Assembly: GCA_044450785.1 (NCBI GenBank)
Contig: JBIOJM010000352.1
Location: 1-10,567, forward strand
Reading direction: 5' to 3'
Length of the DNA stretch: 10,567 nt
Origin: JBIOJM01 sp044450785
GTDB taxonomy: Bacteria > Planctomycetota > Planctomycetia > Isosphaerales > Isosphaeraceae
Under the pieces are notes generated by a model, which had not been told where the DNA came from, did not search any database, and saw only the letters and a program-made list of their open reading frames with translations. Shown here in pieces: positions 1-5,876 of the stretch (positions are counted from its first letter, which is position 1; each line of letters begins with the position of its first letter). The translations under genes and the position numbers were made by a program.

Positions 1-28
1 GCCCAAAGCGGCTGATCCGCAACAGGTC

Positions 29-130
29 GTAGGGTGGGTCGAAACGATGCTCCGCATCGTGAGGCCCACCGATCGCCACGGCTCTCCCGGTGGGCCTCAC
101 CGCGACGTGTCGCGGCTCGACCCACCCTAC
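29..130. repeat. 102-bp compound palindrome with cloverleaf folding potential (REP/MITE-like)
   Basis: The outer arms GTAGGGTGGGTCGA (29-42) and TCGACCCACCCTAC (117-130) are perfect 14-bp reverse complements. Between them lie three further hairpins: ACGATGC/GCATCGT (44-50 with 54-60), a perfect 13-bp pair GTGAGGCCCACCG/CGGTGGGCCTCAC (59-71 with 88-100), and CGCGAC/GTCGCG (101-106 with 109-114). The whole element can fold into a closed stem bearing three arms on either strand. No reading frame of note and no transposase lie within it, and I see no convincing target-site duplication at its ends. The GTAGGGTGGGTC arm resembles repetitive extragenic palindromes that are mobilised by RAYT-type REP transposases in many bacteria; assignment to that class is inference. 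A multicopy status cannot be tested from one copy. Confidence 0.75.
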
Positions 131-399
131 TCATCGCTTCCGCGGGAACCACTCCCGCCCAAAGATGCGCGCACGGCGCAGAGAAGTTACGGCGGACGAT
201 CCCCGAATGAAACTGTCAAGCGCCCTGCGCCGGCTCGCTTGACGATCTTCCCTCGTCGAGTGTAGCATCTCGGTGGACTCTTCACGCTTCCAAATGGGGC
301 GCTCTCCCCGTCCCGATGAGCGGTGCCGTCGGCCGCCCTCATCACCGGCCCGATCGTCACTACGGTGCCAATCCTCGAGCGATCGAGAGTCGTGGTCGA
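131..399. other. Non-coding stretch upstream of the xdhA remnant
   Basis: I see no supportable gene here. The only clear structure is an 8-bp inverted repeat, GTCAAGCG (215-222) and CGCTTGAC (236-243), separated by a 13-nt GC-rich loop. It lacks a T tract, so it is not a canonical intrinsic terminator. Open frames cross the region on both strands but have no homology that I recognise and no ribosome binding site. A promoter for the following gene is not obvious. Confidence 0.5.
215..243. repeat. Small inverted repeat (hairpin) upstream of xdhA
   Basis: Perfect 8-bp arms GTCAAGCG and CGCTTGAC flank a 13-nt loop. It sits about 155 nt before the xdhA start. It could be a terminator-like or mRNA stem-loop element, but there is no trailing T run and no partner copy elsewhere in the window, so function is unassigned. 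Confidence 0.4.
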
Positions 400-1347
400 A
401 TGTGGGATCATGTCCTCATCTATTTGAACGGAAAACGGGTTCCGATCGCAGGGGACGCCGTCTTCTCGACCCTGGTCGATCTTCTCCGGGAGCGGCTCGG
501 GCTCTATGGCACCAAGGTTGGGTGTGGCGAAGGGGATTGCGGGTGCTGGACGGTTTTGGCCGGCGTACCCGCCGCCGGCGCCCTCCGCTATCGGCCAGTG
601 GCCGCTTGTATCCAGTCGCTCCACCAGCTCGAGGGCACCCACATCGTGACGATCGAAGGGCTGGCGCCGCGCGACGGGCTCAGCCCGATCCAGCAAGCGA
701 TGATCGACCATCATGGTTCGCAATGCGGGTACTGTACGCCTGGGGATGACCTGGTCGCGCGCGCCGGCGCTCCGGTCCTGATCGAAACCGGCCGGCGGAC
801 CTTCTTCCGCCCGCACCGGTTGGAGGACGCCGTCGCGTTCCGCGCGCGCCATCCCGGTGCGATCATCGTGTCGGGGGGCACCGAGCTGGGCGTCCAGCGG
901 AACAAGCGTGGGCACGAGCCGGCGATTCTGATGAGTCTCGCGGGACTGATTGAGCTGGCGCGGATCAACCGCATAGGGGACGTCCGGTCGGTCGGAGCCA
1001 ACGTGACCTGGGCCGAGCTCGAGGCCTTCTCCCGGGTCACGCTGCCCGCGCGCCACGAGGTGGTGAAGCTGTACAAGATCTCCAAGCGCAAGGAGATGGA
1101 CTCTTCCACGTTCCGCGCCGGCATCCGGATCGCGAGGCGCGGCGATTCCATCGGGTCGGCGGCGATCGCCTATTCCGGCGTCGGGCCGACCGTTCGCCGG
1201 CTTCCCCTGACCGAAACGTTCCTGGCCGGCCGGCCTTTCTCCTTCAAAACCGGCAGGCCGGCGCGGATCGTCTCTCCGCGGGACGTGGACATGCGGGTCA
1301 CCGGCAAGCGACACCCCGGAGGAACTGATCGACTCCCCGGCTGGTGA
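400..1347 (+). pseudogene. xdhA: Xanthine dehydrogenase FeS/FAD subunit, internally deleted and probably non-functional
   Basis: The product resembles XdhA, the small subunit that carries two [2Fe-2S] clusters and FAD and passes electrons from the molybdenum subunit during hypoxanthine/xanthine oxidation. From the ATG at 400 it has 315 residues, against roughly 450-500 usual for the family. The ferredoxin-like domain (about 1-90) shows GCGEGDCG, but the third cluster ligand is displaced: after C42 and C47 there is C49 followed by W50, where the family has Cys in the W50 position. The second cluster domain keeps QCGYC (C109, C112). It then jumps from CTPG straight to DDLVARAG, so the helical segment with the CRCTGY ligand pair is absent. 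The FAD domain has SGGTELGV (158-165). It then skips from ELEAF (about 210) to TLPARHEVVKLYK, losing the middle of the FAD domain. The C-terminus (after about 280) is degraded. No molybdopterin subunit (xdhB) follows. The frame stays open across both apparent deletions, so a reduced protein could still be made, but two of the cofactor sites look broken. Family assignment is confident; loss of function is inferred. Confidence 0.8.
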
Positions 1348-1391
1348 GCTGCTCGCGAATTCGCCGAACAATAACAGGGAGGCAAAGATCC

Positions 1392-1874
1392 GTGCGACAG
1401 CGCAATCTTGATCAACATTTCATGTCAGCGGCCATCGCGAAGGCCCGCGAGGGGATCGCCTCCGGACAGTCGCCGTTCGGGGCCGTCATCGTTCGCGGTG
1501 GCGCGGTCGTGGCCGCCACCCACAACACCGTCTGGCGGGACCTCGACCCGACAGCGCACGCGGAGGTCAACTGCATCCGGTGCGCTGCCAAGGCGCTCGA
1601 GGCGATCGACCTGAGCGGTTGCGAGATGTTTTCCACCTGCGAGCCCTGTCCGATGTGCCTGGCCGCCATCCACTGGGCGAAGATCGACCGCGTCGTCTTT
1701 GGAGCGACGATCGCCGATGCCGCGGGCGCGGGCTTTTGTGAGCTGCACGTCGACGCCGGCGTCCTCGCCGAAATGGGTCGCAGCCCGCTCAGGGTCGAAG
1801 GAGGCCTGTTGCGCGAGGAATGCGCCGCACTGTTCGCGCTCTGGCGCGATGCCGGCCTGTGTGGAACCTATTGA
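1392..1874 (+). CDS. guaD: Guanine deaminase-type zinc nucleobase deaminase (cytidine deaminase fold)
   Basis: This 160-residue protein belongs to the CMP/dCMP deaminase zinc-binding superfamily (COG0590). The zinc site is complete: HAE at 56-58 (H56 ligand, E58 proton shuttle) and PCPMC at 85-89 (C86 and C89 ligands). The pattern SPFGAVIV, DPTAHAEV, STCEPCPMCLAAIHWA and the tail following it resemble Bacillus-type GuaD, which deaminates guanine to xanthine in the cytosol. The length is close to that family. A related tRNA-adenosine or other nucleoside deaminase cannot be excluded from motifs alone, but the xdhA neighbour, whose enzyme would use xanthine, favours guanine deaminase. I chose the GTG at 1392 because a strong Shine-Dalgarno AGGGAGG (1376-1382) sits 9 nt upstream; an ATG at 1422 is the alternative. 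It lies 44 nt after the xdhA stop and was probably cotranscribed with it. Unlike xdhA it looks intact. Confidence 0.8.
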   Translation: MRQRNLDQHFMSAAIAKAREGIASGQSPFGAVIVRGGAVVAATHNTVWRDLDPTAHAEVNCIRCAAKALEAIDLSGCEMFSTCEPCPMCLAAIHWAKIDRVVFGATIADAAGAGFCELHVDAGVLAEMGRSPLRVEGGLLREECAALFALWRDAGLCGTY

Positions 1875-2198
1875 TCCGATTTTTCGCGCCGATCCGGCCT
1901 GTGCCGAGGCGGTCCGTCATGAGCGTCGTCGCCGGAAAAAAGATACATCAGAAATTCATTTGCATTCTGTTCGCAAGCACGTTAACGTTTGGTAGTTTCT
2001 ACTCGGATGCATGGGAGCGATACCTCTCTCCGCCCGGCTCCGCCGCCGCGCTCGATACCCATGATGGTTCCGGATGTGACCGTATCTTTCATCGATTCTG
2101 TGTCTTTTTCCGGTGTTGATGGAAAGGGTCGCCGACGCGAGAGTCTTGACGCACGCTCAGGTGATCGGCCGATCCCGTTTCTCCAGGAGTCCCACCCC
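1875..2198. other. 324-nt intergenic region with likely promoter of the first DUF1559 gene
   Basis: No gene is supported here. The first half is the most AT-rich part of the neighbourhood, with GGAAAAAA at 1934-1941 followed by an AT-rich run. A weak sigma70-like pair can be proposed (TTGCAT at 1960-1965 and TAACGT at 1983-1988, 17-nt spacer), with GTTAACG nearby. The same order (GGAAAAAA, AT-rich run, possible -35) occurs before the second DUF1559 gene. The reading frame of DUF1559 stays open back to 1989, but this upstream part lacks family similarity and the good ribosome binding site lies just before 2199. The last 200 nt are probably a long 5' untranslated leader. Confidence 0.4.
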
Positions 2199-3281
2199 AT
2201 GACGTCCAGGTCAAGCGAACGCTCGAACCGCGGCTTCACGCTCATCGAGCTGTTAGTCGTCATTGCGATCATCGCCGTGTTGATCGCCCTGTTGTTGCCG
2301 GCCGTGCAAAGTGCGCGCGAGGCCGCGCGCCGCGCCCAATGCACCAACAACCTGAAGCAGCTCGGCCTCGCCGTCGCCAACTACGAGAGCTCGAACGGCA
2401 TCTACCCGAGCAACTCGTACTCGTCCACAACGGCCGCTTATGGGCAACCCGGCTACTTTCCGAACTTCTCGTGCTTCGTGTTCCTGACGAATTACCTCGA
2501 GCAACAGGCGCTCTACAACGCCACGAATTTCGCCTGGACCAATTACGACCCTTACAACATCACGATCGCCGGCGTGAAGATCAGCTCGCTGGCGTGCCCC
2601 AGCGACCCCTGGCAGGCGACTGTGATCAACGGTGCGGACCCATACGCGAGTTTCGTCGAGAATACCTATGCCCTTCCGCCCGGCACGTGGTATCAGCAAT
2701 TCACGAGCTACGGTGCCAACCAGGGGACGTTCCCCGGCACCTTCCAGTGGTCCTACGGTCAGGGCGAGTACGCGCAATATAATGGTGTGATCTACAACGA
2801 CAGCAAGACGAGGATCGCATCGATCACCGACGGTACCAGCAACACGTTTCTGTTCGGCGAGCGGGCCCAGACGCTATTCGCGATATTTGACACACGTTAC
2901 AAGGACTCCGACGGGTCCTGGAATTCGCATCACTGGTTCGACACGATGGTCACCACCTTCTTCCCGCCCAACGTCGGGACGTCGAACAGCAGCGTCGGTA
3001 AAATCTCGGGCGGCATCCCCACCGACGCCACAAGCTTGCACCCGGGCGGCGTCAACTACGGGCTCTGCGACGGCTCGGTCCGGTTCATCAAGAATTCGAT
3101 CAGCTCGTGGGCGTTCCAGCCCGCCAACGTGCTTCCCGGGTTCTATAACGTATCGGCACCGGCGGGGGTCACTTACGTCAACTACACCTTCGCGGCGACC
3201 CCCGGCGTGACACAGGCCGGCGTTTACCAGGCTTTGTCCACCCGCGCCGGTGGCGAGGTGGTCAGCGCCGATCAATACTGA
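2199..3281 (+). CDS. DUF1559 pseudopilin-like protein (first copy)
   Basis: This is a 360-residue member of the planctomycete DUF1559 family, exported proteins with a type II secretion/type IV pilin-like N-terminus. A short basic leader ends at G12, and F13 begins the class III prepilin signature GFTLIELLVVIAIIAVLIAL; cleavage by prepilin peptidase between G12 and F13 is predicted, with the conserved Glu at mature position 5 (E17). The hydrophobic helix is followed by the family block AREAARRAQCTNNLKQLGLA (39-58), then LACPSD (131-136), ITDGTSNTFLFGERA (209-223) and the C-terminal H-X9-DG motif (H281, D291-G292). The start at 2199 is preceded by AGGAG (2185-2189) with 9-nt spacing. The middle is rich in Tyr, Asn, Ser and Thr, as expected for an exported protein. 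Its role in these bacteria is not established; a structural or secretion-associated pseudopilin is plausible. It is followed by a GC-rich stem-loop and a lipoprotein gene, an arrangement repeated later in the window. Confidence 0.92.
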   Translation: MTSRSSERSNRGFTLIELLVVIAIIAVLIALLLPAVQSAREAARRAQCTNNLKQLGLAVANYESSNGIYPSNSYSSTTAAYGQPGYFPNFSCFVFLTNYLEQQALYNATNFAWTNYDPYNITIAGVKISSLACPSDPWQATVINGADPYASFVENTYALPPGTWYQQFTSYGANQGTFPGTFQWSYGQGEYAQYNGVIYNDSKTRIASITDGTSNTFLFGERAQTLFAIFDTRYKDSDGSWNSHHWFDTMVTTFFPPNVGTSNSSVGKISGGIPTDATSLHPGGVNYGLCDGSVRFIKNSISSWAFQPANVLPGFYNVSAPAGVTYVNYTFAATPGVTQAGVYQALSTRAGGEVVSADQY

Positions 3282-3325
3282 GACCGACCCACCACGACTT
3301 TCAGATCGCTTCCACACGCGGCGTG

Positions 3326-3355
3326 CCCGGGCCGGGAGAATGCTCCCGGCCCGGG
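3326..3355 (+). terminator. Strong GC stem-loop between the DUF1559 and lipoprotein genes
   Basis: CCCGGGCCGGGAG (3326-3338) and CTCCCGGCCCGGG (3343-3355) form a perfect 13-bp stem closed by an AATG loop, 45 nt after the DUF1559 stop and 32 nt before the lipoprotein start. There is no T tract, so it is not a textbook intrinsic terminator. It may act as a partial terminator or as a 3' stabiliser that makes pseudopilin mRNA more abundant than downstream message. The second cassette lacks an equivalent hairpin at this place. Confidence 0.5.
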
Positions 3356-3387
3356 GTACGCGCCCAATCGGCAAGGGTAATCCATCC

Positions 3388-3843
3388 ATGCGAATACGTT
3401 TTCGCGCGGTCACACTGGCCTTGGCAGGTCTCGTTTTGGGCTGCGACTCGACAAATGCGCCACCGCCTCAGCTCGTCGTGGGCCCGCATCATGGCACGAC
3501 AATCCGACTGCCCGAGGACAAGGGATTCGTCGAGCTGACGAACGAACCCGAGGTAACGGATCGGCGCGCCTCGGCGGTGACGTCGATTGTTGCCTATTAC
3601 CTTCAACCTGACTGCAAGTCGGCGATGGAACCAGTGCCGACGGACGTCAACTTCGTGATCGAGGAGGGGAGGAAGGGTACCCAGACCATCCCCCTGAGCG
3701 CGGAGCCGAAGTCCGACGATTCCGCCGGCGCCAGCCGTTTTGCCTCCAAGCCCGGCCCGTATCAGCTTTCCGGGTTACGGGGCAAGCTGAACGCCAAGGT
3801 CGGCGGACAGGAGATTTCGACGACCTTCGCGGGGGGCCGCTGA
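3388..3843 (+). CDS. Small lipoprotein paired with DUF1559 (first copy)
   Basis: This 151-residue protein has a basic N-terminus, a hydrophobic stretch and the lipobox LVLGC, with lipidation predicted at C19. Asp follows the Cys, which in E. coli would favour inner-membrane retention; whether that rule holds in planctomycetes is unknown. After a short Pro-rich stretch come GPHHGTTIRLP, FVELTNEPE, a core SIVAYYLQPDCK (about 66-77) and the C-terminal ASRFASKPGPYQLSG block. The core and the RFAS block recur in the lipoprotein of the second cassette, so the two are paralogs. No enzymatic motif is visible and I do not know a function. The start at 3388 is supported by AAGGG (3373-3377) 10 nt upstream and by the signal peptide. 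It follows the DUF1559 gene by about 106 nt and stops only 3 nt before the permease start, so it probably shares the pseudopilin transcript and leads into the permease. Confidence 0.8.
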   Translation: MRIRFRAVTLALAGLVLGCDSTNAPPPQLVVGPHHGTTIRLPEDKGFVELTNEPEVTDRRASAVTSIVAYYLQPDCKSAMEPVPTDVNFVIEEGRKGTQTIPLSAEPKSDDSAGASRFASKPGPYQLSGLRGKLNAKVGGQEISTTFAGGR

Positions 3844-3846
3844 GAG

Positions 3847-5358
3847 GTGAGCCGTCATCAAGCGAGCGTGGCGCCGGAGGCGACTAACCCGGCGCCGGTG
3901 CCGCTCGACGACTCGGCTCACGGCAACCCGGACCTTGCTCCCACCACGCTCTCGCAGCGGAAGTGGGGCGTCAAGGATATCGCCGCGCTCTGGGTCTCGA
4001 TGTCGGCCTGCATCCCGACCTACATGCTGGCGTCCTCGCTGATCGCCGAGGGGATGAACTGGTGGCAGGCCGTCCTGACGATCTTCCTGGGCAACACGAT
4101 CGTCCTGATCCCGATGGTCATGAATGCGCACGCGGGGACCAAGTACGGCATCCCGTTCCCGATCTACTGCCGGGCGTCGTTCGGGATCGTCGGGGCCAAC
4201 GTGCCGGCCCTCTTGCGGGCCCTGGTCGCCTGCGGCTGGTTCGGGATCCAGACCTGGATCGGTGGTTGGGCGATCTACAAGATCCTGGCCATCTACATAC
4301 CCGCCTGGGAAGGGCTCCGTCCGATCGCACGGCTGGAGATCAATGCGGCCCAACTGGCCTGTTTCCTGGCGTTCTGGGCCGTCAACATGGTGGTCATCTA
4401 CCTGGGTATCGACTCGATCCGGATCCTGCTCAACATCAAGGCTCCGCTCCTGATTGCGCTGGGGTTCGCGCTGCTGGCGTGGGCGTACGTGGCCGCGGGC
4501 GGATTCGGGCCGATGCTCGCGCAGCCCTCGAAGTTCGCGGCGGGGGGGCCCAAGGCCGGCCAGTTCTGGGCATTCTTCTTCCCAGCGCTGACTGCGATGA
4601 TCGGATTCTGGGCCACGCTCTCGCTCAATATCCCGGATTTCACCCGGTATGCCACGTCGCAGCGCGCCCAGGTCCTCGGCCAGGTGCTCGGTCTGCCCGC
4701 GACGATGGCCCTCTACTCGTTCATCGGCGTCGCCGTCACCTCGGCGACGGTCACGATCTACGGCCGGTCGATCTGGGACCCGGTCGAGGTCCTTTCCCGC
4801 TTCCGTAATCCCTGGGTGCTTTCGGTCGCGATGGTGTCCCTCTGTCTGGCGACCCTGGCGACGAACATCGCCGCCAACGTGGTCAGCCCGGCGAACGATT
4901 TCTCCCACCTCTGGCCGCGACGAATCTCGTTCCGCACAGGGGGCCTGATCACGGGCGTCCTCGGAATCCTGATCCAGCCCTGGAAGCTGATCGCCCTTCC
5001 GGAGGACTACATTTTCCGCTGGCTCGTCGCTTATTCCTCACTGCTCGGTGCGGTCGGGGGCGTGTTGATCGCCGACTACTACGTCATCCGCGGGACGCGA
5101 CTCGATCTGGCCGGACTCTACAAGAGTGCGGGCCCGTACTGGTATGTTCGCGGCTTCAATCCGCTGGCGCTGGCCGCGCTCTTGATCGGGATCGCCCCCT
5201 GTGTGCCCGGATTCCTCGGGACCATCGGCGTGCTCGATGTGGCGCCGGTCTGGATCTCGCTGTATCACTACGCCTGGTTCATCAGCTTCGGGACCTCGGC
5301 GGCCTGCTACCTCGTCCTGATGAAGGTTGCGAGGACACGGCTGGAGAGATTCCCATGA
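3847..5358 (+). CDS. NCS1-family nucleobase/hydantoin/allantoin-type permease
   Basis: This 503-residue integral membrane protein belongs to the nucleobase:cation symporter-1 family (LeuT-like fold, about 12 membrane helices), which imports purines, pyrimidines, allantoin or hydantoins with Na+ or H+. The cytoplasmic N-terminus carries the family-typical NPDLAPTTLSQRKWG. Helix 3 has WFGIQTW (131-137); W131 and Q135 match the substrate-contacting Trp117 and Gln121 of the hydantoin transporter Mhp1. FWATLSLNIPDFTRYA (254-269) contains the second stacking Trp position, and ATNIAANVVSPANDF (338-352) holds N340, corresponding to Mhp1 Asn318. KYGIPFPIYCRASFG (99-113) is also characteristic. Length is normal. 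Substrate cannot be fixed from these residues; purine-related cargo fits the guaD/xdhA neighbourhood. The GTG start at 3847 lies 3 nt after the lipoprotein stop, suggesting translational coupling, with a G-rich stretch just before it. Its TGA overlaps the next ATG (ATGA, 5355-5358). Confidence 0.9.
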   Translation: MSRHQASVAPEATNPAPVPLDDSAHGNPDLAPTTLSQRKWGVKDIAALWVSMSACIPTYMLASSLIAEGMNWWQAVLTIFLGNTIVLIPMVMNAHAGTKYGIPFPIYCRASFGIVGANVPALLRALVACGWFGIQTWIGGWAIYKILAIYIPAWEGLRPIARLEINAAQLACFLAFWAVNMVVIYLGIDSIRILLNIKAPLLIALGFALLAWAYVAAGGFGPMLAQPSKFAAGGPKAGQFWAFFFPALTAMIGFWATLSLNIPDFTRYATSQRAQVLGQVLGLPATMALYSFIGVAVTSATVTIYGRSIWDPVEVLSRFRNPWVLSVAMVSLCLATLATNIAANVVSPANDFSHLWPRRISFRTGGLITGVLGILIQPWKLIALPEDYIFRWLVAYSSLLGAVGGVLIADYYVIRGTRLDLAGLYKSAGPYWYVRGFNPLALAALLIGIAPCVPGFLGTIGVLDVAPVWISLYHYAWFISFGTSAACYLVLMKVARTRLERFP

Positions 5359-5876
5359 AGATCGCCGTGGCCGTCGCGGTCGCCGTGACGGGGTTAGCCG
5401 GCTCGACCGTGCGGCTCGACCGTGCGGCTCGAGGGGACGAACCCAGAGGTAATCCGGTTGAGCCGAAAGCCGCCGGGCCGGCGGCACGGAAGACCGCGGT
5501 CTGGAGTATTGAAGGTGTCGTCGTCGACAAGCAGGGCGGACCCGTTCCCGGTGCGGTCGTGCACGCGAAGGAAGAGGCTGATCCCGATTGCAGCAAGACG
5601 GCCGTCGATGGCACGTTCACTCTTGGGATGGGGAACGGTCCCCTGTACACCTGGGGGCTGATCGCCGAGACCGACGGCGGCGCGTGGATCGGTCTGGCCC
5701 GATTCGAGCCGCCGCGTTTTCTGGCCTCGAAGGGCACGGTGCGGCTGGTTGTGAAGCCGGCGCGGGCGGTGACGGTGCGAGTCAAGGACACGGCCGGAGC
5801 GCCGGTCCCCGGAGCGGCCGTCGAGGGGTTCGATCATATGCCTTTGACGATCTCGTCGCCGGGCATCCCAACATGA
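5355..5876 (+). CDS. Carboxypeptidase-regulatory-like protein, N-terminal part of a probably frameshifted gene
   Basis: This 173-residue product starts with a hydrophobic, signal-like MKIAVAVAVAVTGLAG and a low-complexity linker. It contains a carboxypeptidase-D-regulatory-like beta-sandwich repeat (about 50-135: GVVVDKQGGPVPGAVVHAK, then DGTFTLGM) and the beginning of a second (VTVRVKDTAGAPVPGAAVEGFD, 139-160). After residue 160 similarity stops and the frame closes with HMPLTISSPGIPT. Sequence continuing such a protein resumes in another frame (YAFDDLVAGHPN), consistent with a net loss of one base, or gain of two, near 5835. These domains form exported or periplasmic binding/structural modules; no enzyme domain is seen. 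The ATG overlaps the permease stop as ATGA and has GGAGAG 5343-5348 upstream. A 13-bp tandem repeat lies just after the signal-like segment. Annotation as two pieces of one broken gene is preferred over two independent genes. Confidence 0.65.
   Translation: MKIAVAVAVAVTGLAGSTVRLDRAARGDEPRGNPVEPKAAGPAARKTAVWSIEGVVVDKQGGPVPGAVVHAKEEADPDCSKTAVDGTFTLGMGNGPLYTWGLIAETDGGAWIGLARFEPPRFLASKGTVRLVVKPARAVTVRVKDTAGAPVPGAAVEGFDHMPLTISSPGIPT
5400..5432 (+). repeat. 13-bp tandem repeat, about 2.5 copies
   Basis: The unit GGCTCGACCGTGC occurs at 5400-5412 and 5413-5425 and again as a partial GGCTCGA at 5426-5432. Because 13 is not a multiple of three, each copy gained or lost shifts the reading frame of the protein just after its signal-like segment. 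The frame that is open downstream agrees with the present copy number. Confidence 0.8.

Noticed and set aside
1..164. 8-bp direct repeat GCCCAAAG at 1-8 and 157-164 flanking the cloverleaf palindrome
   Set aside because: The copies are 20-26 nt away from the palindrome ends and unequal in distance, so they do not behave as a target-site duplication; an 8-mer match is possible by chance.
187..1371. 394-codon open frame on the minus strand opposite xdhA
   Set aside because: It mirrors xdhA codons, is rich in Arg, Asp and Pro without domain motifs, and runs past the end of the gene it shadows. Long antisense frames are common in GC-rich DNA.
1989..2198. 70-codon N-terminal extension of the first DUF1559 protein
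   Set aside because: It would bury the prepilin leader, and a good Shine-Dalgarno sequence precedes the ATG at 2199. The same reasoning rejects the 88-codon extension upstream of 7754.
1911..3865. Similar short stretches (CCGTCATGAGCG and CCGTCATCAAGCG) on the two sides of the first cassette
   Set aside because: The match is short and gapped, much weaker than the 35-bp repeat around the second cassette, and cannot be told from chance.
3775..4908. 377-codon minus-strand frame opposite the permease
   Set aside because: Its composition is dominated by charged residues and Gly/Pro, with no family pattern, while the plus strand has an unambiguous NCS1 transporter.
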